A DNA stretch of 64,000 nt from Candidatus Zixiibacteriota bacterium (GTDB lineage: Bacteria > Zixibacteria > MSB-5A5 > GN15 > PGXB01). Where the stretch lies: assembly GCA_900498245.1 (NCBI GenBank), contig LS998015.1, forward strand, positions 2,321,834 to 2,385,833, read 5' to 3'. How positions within the stretch are numbered: the stretch's first letter is position 1; the number at the start of each line of letters is the position of its first letter. Below, one piece after another: positions 46,545 to 54,760 of this stretch. The translations under genes were made by a program, and so were the position numbers. The notes below the pieces were generated by a model that was not told the origin of the DNA, did no database searches, and saw only the letters and a list, made by a program, of their open reading frames with translations.

Positions 46545-47231
46545 TTACGACAGCGTTCTCTTTTCAAAGGCACCGCGCCATAAAAGCGCCGCTAAAATCC
46601 CCCCGATTATGGGTGCGATAATAAATAGCCAGAGTTGCGACAGTGCCGTTCCTCCTACCAGAAGCGCCGGCCCGAGACTGCGTGCCGGATTCACCGATGT
46701 TCCGGTAATCGGGATGCCCACCAGATGTATCATCGTCAGCGATAATCCAATGGCCAGACCGGCAAAACCCTTGGGTGCGGCCTCATGAGTTGATCCAAAG
46801 ACGACCAGCAGAAAGATGAATGTAAGGGCGACTTCGGCCAGGAAGCATGCCGCCAAAGAAAAGTGGTCGGGCGAGTATGATCCATAGCCGTTCTGTCCGA
46901 GACCGGATACTCCAATACTGTATTCCGGCCGTCCTGATACGATGGCAAGCAGAACTGCCGCCGCTATAATAGCTCCGAGGCACTGGGCCACAACATATCC
47001 GATTGTGTCTTTCAGATTGATTTTTCCCGCTGTCAGCATAGCGATTGTAATCGCCGAATTGATATGACAGCCGGAAATCGGTCCGATACAATAGACCATG
47101 ACAAGGACAGATAATCCGAAAGTCAGGGCAATCCCGAGGAATCCGATATGGGCGCCCGCGATGACGGCGCTTCCACATCCCATCAAGACCAGGACAAATG
47201 TTCCGATTAACTCCGCCAGATATTTTTTCAT
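46545..47231 (-). CDS. aquaporin / MIP-family channel
   Basis: A 228-residue channel with six membrane helices. ATG 47231 was chosen because AAGGAG is five bases upstream and the family N-terminus MKKYLAELIGTF starts there. The second pore motif is a normal NPA (SVNPARSLGPALL). In the first the conserved NPA reads NSA (CHINSAITI). It should pass water and perhaps glycerol or other small solutes; the altered half-helix makes selectivity uncertain. It is on the same strand as, and just ahead of, the OmpA gene. Confidence 0.85.
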   Translation of the reverse strand: MKKYLAELIGTFVLVLMGCGSAVIAGAHIGFLGIALTFGLSVLVMVYCIGPISGCHINSAITIAMLTAGKINLKDTIGYVVAQCLGAIIAAAVLLAIVSGRPEYSIGVSGLGQNGYGSYSPDHFSLAACFLAEVALTFIFLLVVFGSTHEAAPKGFAGLAIGLSLTMIHLVGIPITGTSVNPARSLGPALLVGGTALSQLWLFIIAPIIGGILAALLWRGAFEKRTLS

Positions 47232-47418
47232 CGTACTCCTTCCCTGCCGGGGAAAAAATGGTCGAGGAAAAAATCCCGATGGTGTCACCACCCGGTAGAT
47301 TTATTATTCTTTGTCAATAAATTTAATTGAAAAAATATTTAAATCAAATGAAAAATGGGAATATTTGTCAATTTTTGGAATCAACCAAATTTTCAGAAGT
47401 ATGATAATCCCAAAGGAA

Positions 47419-47997
47419 CTAAAATTTCCGGCTGCCGCGCTGGGTTATCGGCATTCCTTTCCTGCACAGGGGGCATGATTCCGGTTCCCAGGCGTTAGCG
47501 GCGACGGTCGCCAGCGGTTTCAAAGGATAATCGAATTTCACTTTGCCCCCGGAGCGATCCAGAAATATGCCGATGCCGACAATATTCGCCTTGTATGATT
47601 TAACGAGATCGATAACTTCGAAAATCGATGTCCCGGTCGTGAGAACATCATCAACAATCAATACCCTGGTACCTTCATCGATATGAAAACCGCGTTTGAA
47701 TATCCTTCCCTTACCGCCCTCACCCGGCTCGGCATATATGGAATCAACATTGAGACATTTGGCGACTTCGTAGGCGATAATGACTCCACCGGTGGTCGGG
47801 CCGACAACCAGTTCGACTTTATCATTCGCAAATGCTTCGGCCAGGGCGGTACAAACCTGCTCGCATAGACGCGGCCGTTTAAGAATCATGAATTTTTCGT
47901 AGTACACATCGCTATGCTTTCCGGAAGTCAGTTTGAAATGCCCTTCAAGCAGAGCGTCGGAATCCTTGAAGATTTTCAGAATATTCTGTTCGTTCAT
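47419..47997 (-). CDS. pyrE: orotate phosphoribosyltransferase
   Basis: A 192-residue pyrimidine-pathway enzyme that joins orotate to PRPP. The PRPP motif is VLIVDDVLTTGTSIFEV. A final CxxC-type segment (SCPLCRKGMPI) extends the C-terminus, as in some FCB PyrE proteins. It starts directly after acpS (stop TAA one base away) with GGAG upstream. It is away from the pyrRBC cluster and has no obvious PyrR loop here. Confidence 0.93.
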   Translation of the reverse strand: MNEQNILKIFKDSDALLEGHFKLTSGKHSDVYYEKFMILKRPRLCEQVCTALAEAFANDKVELVVGPTTGGVIIAYEVAKCLNVDSIYAEPGEGGKGRIFKRGFHIDEGTRVLIVDDVLTTGTSIFEVIDLVKSYKANIVGIGIFLDRSGGKVKFDYPLKPLATVAANAWEPESCPLCRKGMPITQRGSRKF

Positions 47998-47998
47998 T

Positions 47999-48370
47999 TT
48001 ATTCTCCGGTAAGGATGGCCACGGCCGAGGCCATGGTCCGTTCGTGCGTAAGGGAAATCATTATTTTTTTGCCGGGGACTTTTTCCAGGACGGTTTTATC
48101 CAGACTGACCACCGGTTTGCCATAGCGGTCGTTCAGAATTTCAATCCGGCGAAATGGGACCCGTTCGGTCAGGAATTCTCCCAAAGCCTTGATGACCGCT
48201 TCTTTGCAGGCAAACCGTCCGGCCAGAAAAGGCGCCTTGATTTCCTTGGTGTCGAAAATTTTTTTCTCTTCGGGGGTAAGTATTTTATCGACGAAACTGT
48301 CGCCCCATTTTTCCAATGCCTTTTTGACGCGGTCGGTTTCAATCAAGTCGATACCGATGGAATATATCAT
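47999..48370 (-). CDS. acpS: holo-[acyl-carrier-protein] synthase
   Basis: A 123-residue 4'-phosphopantetheinyl transferase that activates ACP for fatty acid synthesis. It has GIDLIETDRVKKALE with the metal Asp, and AGRFACKEAVIKALG with the metal Glu. ATG 48370 was chosen because the family N-terminus MIYSIGIDL starts there and GGAA lies eight bases upstream. The longer frame to 48460 has no support. Confidence 0.94.
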   Translation of the reverse strand: MIYSIGIDLIETDRVKKALEKWGDSFVDKILTPEEKKIFDTKEIKAPFLAGRFACKEAVIKALGEFLTERVPFRRIEILNDRYGKPVVSLDKTVLEKVPGKKIMISLTHERTMASAVAILTGE

Positions 48371-48498
48371 TAAAGGTTCCGCCTTCCCGTTCCGAATAAA
48401 TTTATGGAGAAGATAATGAGCGATTCTTTTTTTTGCAACGATTAGAAAAAATACTTGCAATCGATTTTTGAGAATCGTAAATTGTCTATAGGAAAAAT

Positions 48499-48539
48499 GA
48501 GTTGGAGAGGGTTGATTTTTGAAAAATCTCTAACAACTC
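48499..48539 (-). terminator. possible terminator hairpin
   Basis: On the minus strand GAGTTG / CAACTC and AGAG / CTCT arms enclose a perfect GATTTTT-C-AAAAATC stem. ATTTTTCC follows. It lies downstream of the 48722-49354 gene and the structured block, and may end that transcript. Confidence 0.5.
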
Positions 48540-48546
48540 AATTATG

Positions 48547-48645
48547 AAGGTTGTCTCTTCATGGCTGCGCGTACGCCGTGACCCACCTTCCGGGTGGTAG
48601 CGAAAGCAAAATGCCGGAAGCGGCTGTAAAACCCTTTACCGTAAG
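48547..48645. other. densely structured intergenic block, possible RNA element
   Basis: Several hairpins pack into about 100 bases: GCG-CGTA-CGC (48567-48576), CCACC / GGTGG (48583-48597), GC-GAAA-GC (48600-48607) and GCCG-GAAG-CGGC (48613-48624). They are enclosed by a possible AAGGTT / AACC(C)TT closing stem (48547-48552 with about 48630-48636). No reading frame, tRNA or known riboswitch core was recognised. It lies in a 351-base gap between acpS and the next gene. Confidence 0.4.
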
Positions 48646-48721
48646 GATATTGAGGAGTTTTTTCAAATTTTATTCCCCTCTCCAATTTTTTTATATCCGA
48701 GAAGGAAATCAATCGCAAAAA

Positions 48722-49354
48722 TTAATTTTTAATGACGGTACGGAGTTCGGTTTCAAGATCCCGCGACGAAGCAACGTTGCGGGCCAGAACGAAGAAGCAT
48801 TCCAACCCGGTGGAAATCAGATAAAGGCGGTTGCGCTCAATTTGATATACTCCCTGCTCCCTCTTGCCGCCGGGGAGATTCTGAAAAATATCCAGAAGTT
48901 CGCGAAGATTGCGGAAGAGACTCGAGAATCTCTTGCGGAATTCGTCGGAAAGATTACCGGATTCAAAATTGCCGTCATTGTCGATACGGAAAATTTTTTC
49001 CACCCCGCTGAGTTTGGCCAATCTTTCCGCAAGCGGGAGACGCCGGGCGGGGGACGAAGCGGAACCATCGGAGGGAAAAAGACTGGCGGCAAATTCGTGG
49101 TTGTTGTTTAATATTTCGATCACTTCCATGTGCTGTTTGCGCAGGAGACCTTCGACTTTGAATTTGTCTTCCAGCGAGGATATGGGGGAACCCAGCTCTT
49201 TTTCGACTTTTCTTATTACCTGCCCGCCGGAAAATATGGAGGTGGTCAGACGGGGAGTCGGCCGATAGGCATACTCCGTCTGTATTTGAATCTGGGTTGT
49301 CCCCCGCACGATGCGCGAGGTTCGTCCCGCCGGTATGAAATCTGCCATAGCCAT
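48722..49354 (-). CDS. conserved hypothetical protein after nrdJ
   Basis: A 210-residue cytoplasmic protein with no signal peptide. The N-terminal half is helical and charged (IRKVEKELGSPISSLEDKF). The second half (about residues 110-210) alternates strands and helices (LSGVEKIFRIDNDGN, NRLYLISTGLECFFVLARN) in a way that recalls Roadblock/LC7 or profilin-like folds. I do not assign a family. ATG 49354 was chosen because GAGGTGAT lies five bases upstream; the frame upstream of it overlaps nrdJ. It follows nrdJ by 49 bases on the same strand. Confidence 0.65.
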   Translation of the reverse strand: MAMADFIPAGRTSRIVRGTTQIQIQTEYAYRPTPRLTTSIFSGGQVIRKVEKELGSPISSLEDKFKVEGLLRKQHMEVIEILNNNHEFAASLFPSDGSASSPARRLPLAERLAKLSGVEKIFRIDNDGNFESGNLSDEFRKRFSSLFRNLRELLDIFQNLPGGKREQGVYQIERNRLYLISTGLECFFVLARNVASSRDLETELRTVIKN

Positions 49355-49403
49355 AATATCACCTCGGGGGCAGGTTAATACCCCCGAAGTTATATCGGCA
49401 GAA

Positions 49404-51671
49404 TCAGCATTTTGAATAACCGCAACTGCGACAGACCAGGCAACCGCCCTCATGTTCGATACGGGCGGCGCAATCGGGACAGAATTCCTCGGCGATATCG
49501 AATTCCTTGTGCATTTTTTTGCCGTTGCCGAAATGCTTGTGAAGCACCTGGGCGATGGCATCAGGAATCGATGAAATCAGGCCACCGTTGCCAAACACCG
49601 GCGAGGCCCCGCCGATCCCTTTCAACTGCTCGATGACCATATCTACCGATACGCCGGAGCGAAACGCCAGTGAGATCAGGCGGCAGATCGCTTCGGTGTC
49701 GGCCATCGTGGAGTATCCCGATTTGCCGATTTGAGCGAAGACCTCGAACGGCTGGCCGTCGAGGATATTGACAGTAATATACAGATTACCGTAACCGGTT
49801 TTTATTTTTTCCGTGAAACCGTTCAAAATTTCCGGGCGGTCCTTAAACTCCGGAATGGCTTTTGCAGGAACCGCGTTTTTTTCGGGTGCACCAGTGGCAC
49901 CGGTAGAGAGAACCTGTTCGGCCCGGGATCCGTCACGATAAATAGTGATCCCTTTACATCCCAATTTATATGCCAGCATGTAGGCGGTGCGGACATCGTC
50001 CTCGGTCGCTTCCTTGGGTAGATTAATCGTTTTGGAAACGGCGTTGTCAGTGTACTTCTGGAAGGCGGCCTGCATCCGGACATGCCACTCCGGCGAAACA
50101 TCGTGAGCGGTCACGAAAACCCGTTTGACATCTTCGGGGATTTCATCAAAATGGGCAATAGAGCCCTGCTGAGCGATTTTTTCCATCAATTCCTCGGAAT
50201 AAAAGCCGCGGACTTTTGCCACCTGCTCGAAATATGGGTTGGTTTCGACCAGTTTGGTTTGATCCATCACGTTGCGGACATAAGAAATGGCAAAAAGCGG
50301 TTCGATTCCGGAAGAACAGCCGGCGATTATCGAAATGGTACCGGTCGGGGCGATAGTGGTCACGGTGGAATTTCTCATCCGGGGACCGTTGCTGTCTTTG
50401 AAGAAAAAGGATTTATCCCAGTTCGGGAAAACACCCCTCTTCTCGGCCATCCGCTGAGATTCATCATGGCTGACATTTTTAACGCGCGACATCAGCCGTT
50501 CGGCAAGATCCAGGGCCTGCTGGGAATTGTACGGGATGCCGAGGAGAATAAGCATATCGGCCCAGCCCATGAGACCCAGCCCGATTTTGCGATTCTGCTT
50601 GGTTTCGAAATCGATTTCGGGAAGCGGATATTTATTGGCTTCGATGACATTATCGAGGAAATGGGTGCAGAGACGAACCGACCGATCCAATTTCTCCCAA
50701 TCTATCTCGTAACGGGAAAGGGCGTGCGGGGCATTGAAGTCGACCACGGCCCGAAGCATCTTGGCCAGATTGATCGAGCCGAGATTGCAACTTTCGTACG
50801 GCAGCAGGGGTTGCTCGCCGCAAGGATTGGTCGATTCATATAATCCAACTTTGGTGACGGGATTGCCGCTATTCATCCGATCGATGTACATCAGGCCCGG
50901 TTCGCCGGTGCGATGAGCGTGCTCGATAATTTTGTTGAGGACGTCACGGGCATTGAGGTAAACCGGTTTCCCACCCCTCATGAATACCGAGCCAGTGCGG
51001 GGATCAATCAACTCATAGCGGCCATCGGCTTCGGCGGCCTGCATGAAGGCATCGGTAATCGCGACGGATATGTTGAAATTGGTCAATTCCTTCAAGTCAT
51101 CCTTGCAGGAAATGAATTCCATGATATCGGGATGATCGACCCGGAGAATCCCCATGTTGGCGCCGCGCCGAGTTCCCCCCTGCTTGACCGCCTCGGTGGC
51201 GGAGTTGATGACGCGCATAAATGATATCGGCCCGGAGGCGACACCGGAAGTGGAAGCCACCACGGCATCTTTGGGACGGAGGCGCGAGAAGGCGAAACCG
51301 GTTCCGCCGCCCGATTTGTGAATCAGGGCGGTATGCTTGACGGCATCGAAAATCGACTCCATCGAATCGCCGATGGGAAGGACAAAGCAGGCCGAAAGTT
51401 GACCCAGGGGCCGTCCGGCGTTCATCAAGGTCGGGGAGTTGGGCATAAATTCCAAACGATACATGATATCGTAGAACTTATCCTCAACTTCCTTGACCTC
51501 TTCGGCGGAACCGCCGAATTTCCGGTCCGGCTCGGCGATGGTATGGGCCACCCGGCGAAAGAGTTCTTCCGGCGTTTCGATGATCTTTCCCTGATCATCT
51601 TTTTTCAGATAGCGCCGTTCGAGAACTTTGATGGAATTCTCACTCAGATCGTACTGCATATCATCTTCCAT
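49404..51671 (-). CDS. nrdJ: adenosylcobalamin-dependent ribonucleotide reductase
   Basis: A 755-residue class II reductase that makes deoxyribonucleotides without oxygen dependence, using B12. Key parts are FSRLRPKDAVVAST, NPCGEQPLLPYESCNLGS (active Cys and Glu) and APTGTISIIAGCSSGIEPLF. The C-terminal tail holds a cysteine-rich zinc ribbon (FCPDCAARIE and CRSCGYSKC) typical of the family. AGGAGGTCATC sits before ATG 51671. It is ten bases after thyX, so DNA precursor genes are grouped. Confidence 0.96.
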   Translation of the reverse strand: MEDDMQYDLSENSIKVLERRYLKKDDQGKIIETPEELFRRVAHTIAEPDRKFGGSAEEVKEVEDKFYDIMYRLEFMPNSPTLMNAGRPLGQLSACFVLPIGDSMESIFDAVKHTALIHKSGGGTGFAFSRLRPKDAVVASTSGVASGPISFMRVINSATEAVKQGGTRRGANMGILRVDHPDIMEFISCKDDLKELTNFNISVAITDAFMQAAEADGRYELIDPRTGSVFMRGGKPVYLNARDVLNKIIEHAHRTGEPGLMYIDRMNSGNPVTKVGLYESTNPCGEQPLLPYESCNLGSINLAKMLRAVVDFNAPHALSRYEIDWEKLDRSVRLCTHFLDNVIEANKYPLPEIDFETKQNRKIGLGLMGWADMLILLGIPYNSQQALDLAERLMSRVKNVSHDESQRMAEKRGVFPNWDKSFFFKDSNGPRMRNSTVTTIAPTGTISIIAGCSSGIEPLFAISYVRNVMDQTKLVETNPYFEQVAKVRGFYSEELMEKIAQQGSIAHFDEIPEDVKRVFVTAHDVSPEWHVRMQAAFQKYTDNAVSKTINLPKEATEDDVRTAYMLAYKLGCKGITIYRDGSRAEQVLSTGATGAPEKNAVPAKAIPEFKDRPEILNGFTEKIKTGYGNLYITVNILDGQPFEVFAQIGKSGYSTMADTEAICRLISLAFRSGVSVDMVIEQLKGIGGASPVFGNGGLISSIPDAIAQVLHKHFGNGKKMHKEFDIAEEFCPDCAARIEHEGGCLVCRSCGYSKC

Positions 51672-51680
51672 GATGACCTC

Positions 51681-52367
51681 CTAAGACTCTATCAGGGTTG
51701 CGGAGTTAGTTCCTCTGTCGATGACAAAATCGCCGAACACAATCGGCGCCTCTTTTTTCATCACTTCCAGCATCATCATACAAATCTGCCTTATCTCCCA
51801 GTGCGCCCGCGGATGGCACCGAACCTCGAAAATATGGCGGTATTCCCGGAAGTTGGCCGAGATAACGATCTCGGAGGTTGTCCCGTTGGGCAGAATATAG
51901 CGCGCATCTTCCTTGGGCACGCCGGCCTTGACCATCTCCTCGTAGAATTCCACCAGGCGGGCGGTCATATCTATATATCGGTCTTTGAAGCCCCCTTGTT
52001 CAATGGTCGGCGGCAGGACGGCGTCGAAATTGCGGACCTTACCGTATTCGACATATCGCTGGGATTCCTGCGAGGGGGACATCAGGCGGTGGCGGACAAG
52101 TTCGTGGGTGAAAACCCGCGAGCCGCCTTTGATGCGAAAAGTCGCCAGGGCGTGCTCCAGCACCGAATGATGCTTCTTGCGGATAACTTTTTTAATCAAC
52201 TCCCCGGTAGAATTCGGCGGCTGGAAACGATGAAACGAGAGATAGCAGGTCCGGCAGGCCAATTCGATGACCTGTTCGGCGTTGGGGGTGATAGCCATCA
52301 ATTCCACCGATGGTTTTGCGATAATATCGCTCATGGCCTTATCCTGTTTGGCGGTGATACTCTCCAT
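51681..52367 (-). CDS. thyX: flavin-dependent thymidylate synthase
   Basis: A 228-residue ThyX that methylates dUMP with FAD and methylene-tetrahydrofolate. The signature RHRLMSPSQESQRY matches the usual RHRxxSxxxxSxRY pattern. It replaces ThyA in many uncultured and anaerobic lineages. It leads nrdJ in a two-gene DNA precursor unit. An ATG at 52334 is an alternative start. Confidence 0.95.
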   Translation of the reverse strand: MESITAKQDKAMSDIIAKPSVELMAITPNAEQVIELACRTCYLSFHRFQPPNSTGELIKKVIRKKHHSVLEHALATFRIKGGSRVFTHELVRHRLMSPSQESQRYVEYGKVRNFDAVLPPTIEQGGFKDRYIDMTARLVEFYEEMVKAGVPKEDARYILPNGTTSEIVISANFREYRHIFEVRCHPRAHWEIRQICMMMLEVMKKEAPIVFGDFVIDRGTNSATLIES

Positions 52368-52377
52368 GATAATCTAA

Positions 52378-52716
52378 CCTTTATTTTTTCCATTGGTGTC
52401 ACAAATTTTCGATTTTGGGGGCAAAAAGCCCTATTGCCAATTTTCCAGGCGCTTTCATAAGCCCTTCATTAATAACAACTTAAATTGCTGACCGGGTCAC
52501 TTCCGGCTGACCCTAACCATCCTTTCAAAGACCGGCGAACAGTCTAAAGAAAAATACGGGGGCTGTCAATATAAAATTAATAATTTTTTGATAAAAATCA
52601 CAATATCTTGTGGCTCAAGGCGTTTAGGGGCAGATATTTTGTATCTTTCGGAGATGGCGGAACAAGAGGGCCGGAGACTCCTTCGGAGGCGACTCCTGAC
52701 GGCGTGGGGAGGCCGT
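52378..52716. other. gene-free stretch upstream of thyX
   Basis: 339 bases between thyX and the downstream end of the lipoprotein gene. It holds an AT-rich run (about 52566-52600) and, at 52664-52709, minus-strand text CGCCGTCAGGAGTC that also starts the family 1 hairpin repeats near 5.5 and 6.2 kb. The copy here diverges after that point. No RNA gene or frame is seen. Confidence 0.5.
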
Positions 52717-53379
52717 CTAACTGGATTGTAGTTTGTAGATTACCTCCTGAGTCGAGTCGGCGATGATTGATATTGTGTCGGTTACTTCTTTAAAGTAACT
52801 TTCGCTAATCATGAATATTAATTGATTGCGCAAGCTGTCTATCAAAATATCCTGGATTGGCGTTTTTCCATTTGCTTGCGTAAATGCCAGTCCATAAAAC
52901 GGTTCCGACCATGATCTACTGGGAAACCATATGAGATCAATGCTTGCATCCTTCAGGGGATTCCCGGCCGTATCCTGCACATTGAAAATCACCGAACCCT
53001 GAATGAACCCGCTGTCGTGCGGCAAAATCGTAATGTGGAACTGGGGCTGTTGCCGCGTCAGAGTAAACGAATCAATGACTATCACATAGCCCGGCTTTTT
53101 GACCTCAACGTATATATATTTCGTTGAATCAAGATCATAATAGAGCTCACGGGTCGACCCGCCGGGATTGGTATATTCATAGGCACCGCCAAAAGAACCC
53201 GGGTCCCCAAATCTAACCTCGGCATTGGAAACCGCATTATACTCCGGATCAAGAACTACCACCGTCACCCGGCCATGAATGATACCGTCGTCCTTCGGCC
53301 CCACCGGCGGGTCATGATGACAGGATACTATCATCAGGAATCCTGATAAAAGCGTCAAAATGCCAATTTTTAGTCTCAT
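52717..53379 (-). CDS. hypothetical lipoprotein with two carboxypeptidase-regulatory-like domains
   Basis: A 220-residue exported protein. The signal peptide ends in a lipobox (MIVSC). Two similar beta-sandwich segments follow (about residues 34-115 and 120-215). Each has a GRVTVVVLDP or GSVIFNVQD opening and an A(E/S)V or ASI surface strand, as in carboxypeptidase-regulatory-like or CnaB-type domains. It is probably a surface adhesive or structural lipoprotein. Function unknown; it is a single gene. Confidence 0.72.
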   Translation of the reverse strand: MRLKIGILTLLSGFLMIVSCHHDPPVGPKDDGIIHGRVTVVVLDPEYNAVSNAEVRFGDPGSFGGAYEYTNPGGSTRELYYDLDSTKYIYVEVKKPGYVIVIDSFTLTRQQPQFHITILPHDSGFIQGSVIFNVQDTAGNPLKDASIDLIWFPSRSWSEPFYGLAFTQANGKTPIQDILIDSLRNQLIFMISESYFKEVTDTISIIADSTQEVIYKLQSS

Positions 53380-53897
53380 TACATAATCCTCCTTAGTGCA
53401 AAAACCATTTGTCCGAGATTTATTGATGGAATTCCGCTATAGTCGCCTCCTTTCTCCCAAAACAGAAAATCAGCACTCTTATGCGGCTAAATAATTAAAG
53501 CACTAAATTTATTTCAAAAGAACCCTCACCAAAATGCTGACTGACCTGTCATAATCATGGTAATACTGGCAATTATTATTGTCAAGGACATTTAATGGCT
53601 CGTTGCCGTTCCTAAAATACAGGACGGTTTTGCTATAAAGTTCGTTTAATGCATGTTGTCCAGTTTCTCTGTGTTCTGATAGGGGCCGGCACGAAAAGCA
53701 AGAACTAACTGCAAGGCCAATAAATTCAAGAGATTAGACGCCGAACGGGGCGGGTCAAAAAGGGCTTGACATAAGCCGTTTATTTGCGGATTTTTTTGGA
53801 AATTGAAACCGTGACGGCCCCAATTAAGTCTAATCAATTGGAGCCGCTCGCTGGATCTGAGATGAAGTATTGAGAATAGACGGAGGCTTTTGTCTAA
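53380..53897. other. gene-free stretch before the signalling block
   Basis: 518 bases between the divergent lipoprotein gene and the STAS gene. It holds TTGACA at 53765-53770 without a convincing -10. A GGAGG about ten bases before the STAS ATG is the only clear signal. Any frame across it on the minus strand is a shadow. Promoters for both divergent genes must lie here, but none is convincing. Confidence 0.4.
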
Positions 53898-54233
53898 ATG
53901 AAATTGAATCATTATGAGAAGGATGGTATCGCGATACTGGAGCCCAAAGGAAAGATTATGGGCGGCCCCGACGCTACCCTGCTTCACGACCAACTCCACG
54001 AATTCATCGAAAAAGGGAAGAAAAAAGTGGTGGTCGATATGGCTCAGGTGGAATGGATGAATTCCACCGGCCTGGGGATTCTGATTTCCGGGCTGACCAC
54101 GCTGCGCAACAATCACGGGGAATTGAAACTGGCCAATATCACCGGAAAAATCCAGTCGCTTTTGACCATCACCAAACTGATAACGGTCTTTGAGGCCTTT
54201 GATTCGGTCGAGGATGCCGTTAAATCATTTTAG
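53898..54233 (+). CDS. STAS-domain anti-sigma factor antagonist
   Basis: A 111-residue single STAS domain (SpoIIAA/RsbV type). The motif VEWMNSTGLGIL contains the serine (or neighbouring threonine) that is phosphorylated to switch binding. Unphosphorylated it should bind the anti-sigma kinase encoded next. It is the first gene of the plus-strand signalling block. A strong terminator separates it from the kinase. Confidence 0.9.
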   Translation: MKLNHYEKDGIAILEPKGKIMGGPDATLLHDQLHEFIEKGKKKVVVDMAQVEWMNSTGLGILISGLTTLRNNHGELKLANITGKIQSLLTITKLITVFEAFDSVEDAVKSF

Positions 54234-54266
54234 GGACTGTCGCCGCACAGAGTGAAAATAACGATG

Positions 54267-54301
54267 GGGTAGGTTGGGGAATCAACCTGCCCGTTTTTTT
54301 T
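54267..54301 (+). terminator. rho-independent terminator between STAS gene and anti-sigma kinase
   Basis: A 10-base stem (GGGTAGGTTG / CAACCTGCCC, one G-U pair) with a 6-base loop, followed by GTTTTTTTT. It ends before GAGGT, the binding site of the next gene. The STAS gene should therefore be made in excess over the kinase. Confidence 0.85.
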
Positions 54302-54314
54302 GAGGTAGATATAG

Positions 54315-54737
54315 ATGAAGAAACCAACCATTGTGGGAAACACCATTTCGATACCATCATCGCAGGATTTCCTGGTTGATGTGGATAGTTTCCTGGAAGG
54401 GAAATTACGCGGATTCGGGGTCGATGATTCCCTGGTCGCCGATATCGCCATCTCGGTGACGGAAATTGTCAATAACGCCATCATTCACGGCAATAAATCG
54501 GATCCGGGCAAAGCGGTGACGATTGAAATCGCGAAAAACAACGGAGCGATCCTGATTACGATTTCCGATGAAGGGAACGGCTTCGATCCCGGTTCGGTGC
54601 AGAGTCCTATTGAAGAAAACAATCTGATGCGCGAAGTCGGGCGGGGGATTTTTATTGTCCGGTCGCTGATGGATGATGTGGTCTTTGAGATCCGCCGCGG
54701 CAAAGGGACATCGGTAACGCTAACGAAGAAACTCTAG
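54315..54737 (+). CDS. RsbW-like anti-sigma regulatory factor kinase
   Basis: A 140-residue GHKL ATPase. The N-box is TEIVNNAIIHGNK, G1 is ISDEGNGFDPG and G2 is VGRGIFIVRSLMDD. These kinases phosphorylate STAS antagonists and hold a sigma factor or another target in check. The start ATG follows GAGGTAGAT. It lies behind an intrinsic terminator and just ahead of the phosphatase. The sigma factor or output partner is not in the window. Confidence 0.9.
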   Translation: MKKPTIVGNTISIPSSQDFLVDVDSFLEGKLRGFGVDDSLVADIAISVTEIVNNAIIHGNKSDPGKAVTIEIAKNNGAILITISDEGNGFDPGSVQSPIEENNLMREVGRGIFIVRSLMDDVVFEIRRGKGTSVTLTKKL

Positions 54738-54760
54738 GAAGAATCTAACGGCAGACAAAG

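Noticed and set aside
51981-52110. ThyX motif lacking the usual NE residues (PSQES)
   Set aside because: The SQESQRY form is a common natural variant of the ThyX signature, so it is not evidence of lost function.
51318-52460. Plus-strand frame of 380 residues
   Set aside because: It is antisense to nrdJ and thyX, both certain genes.
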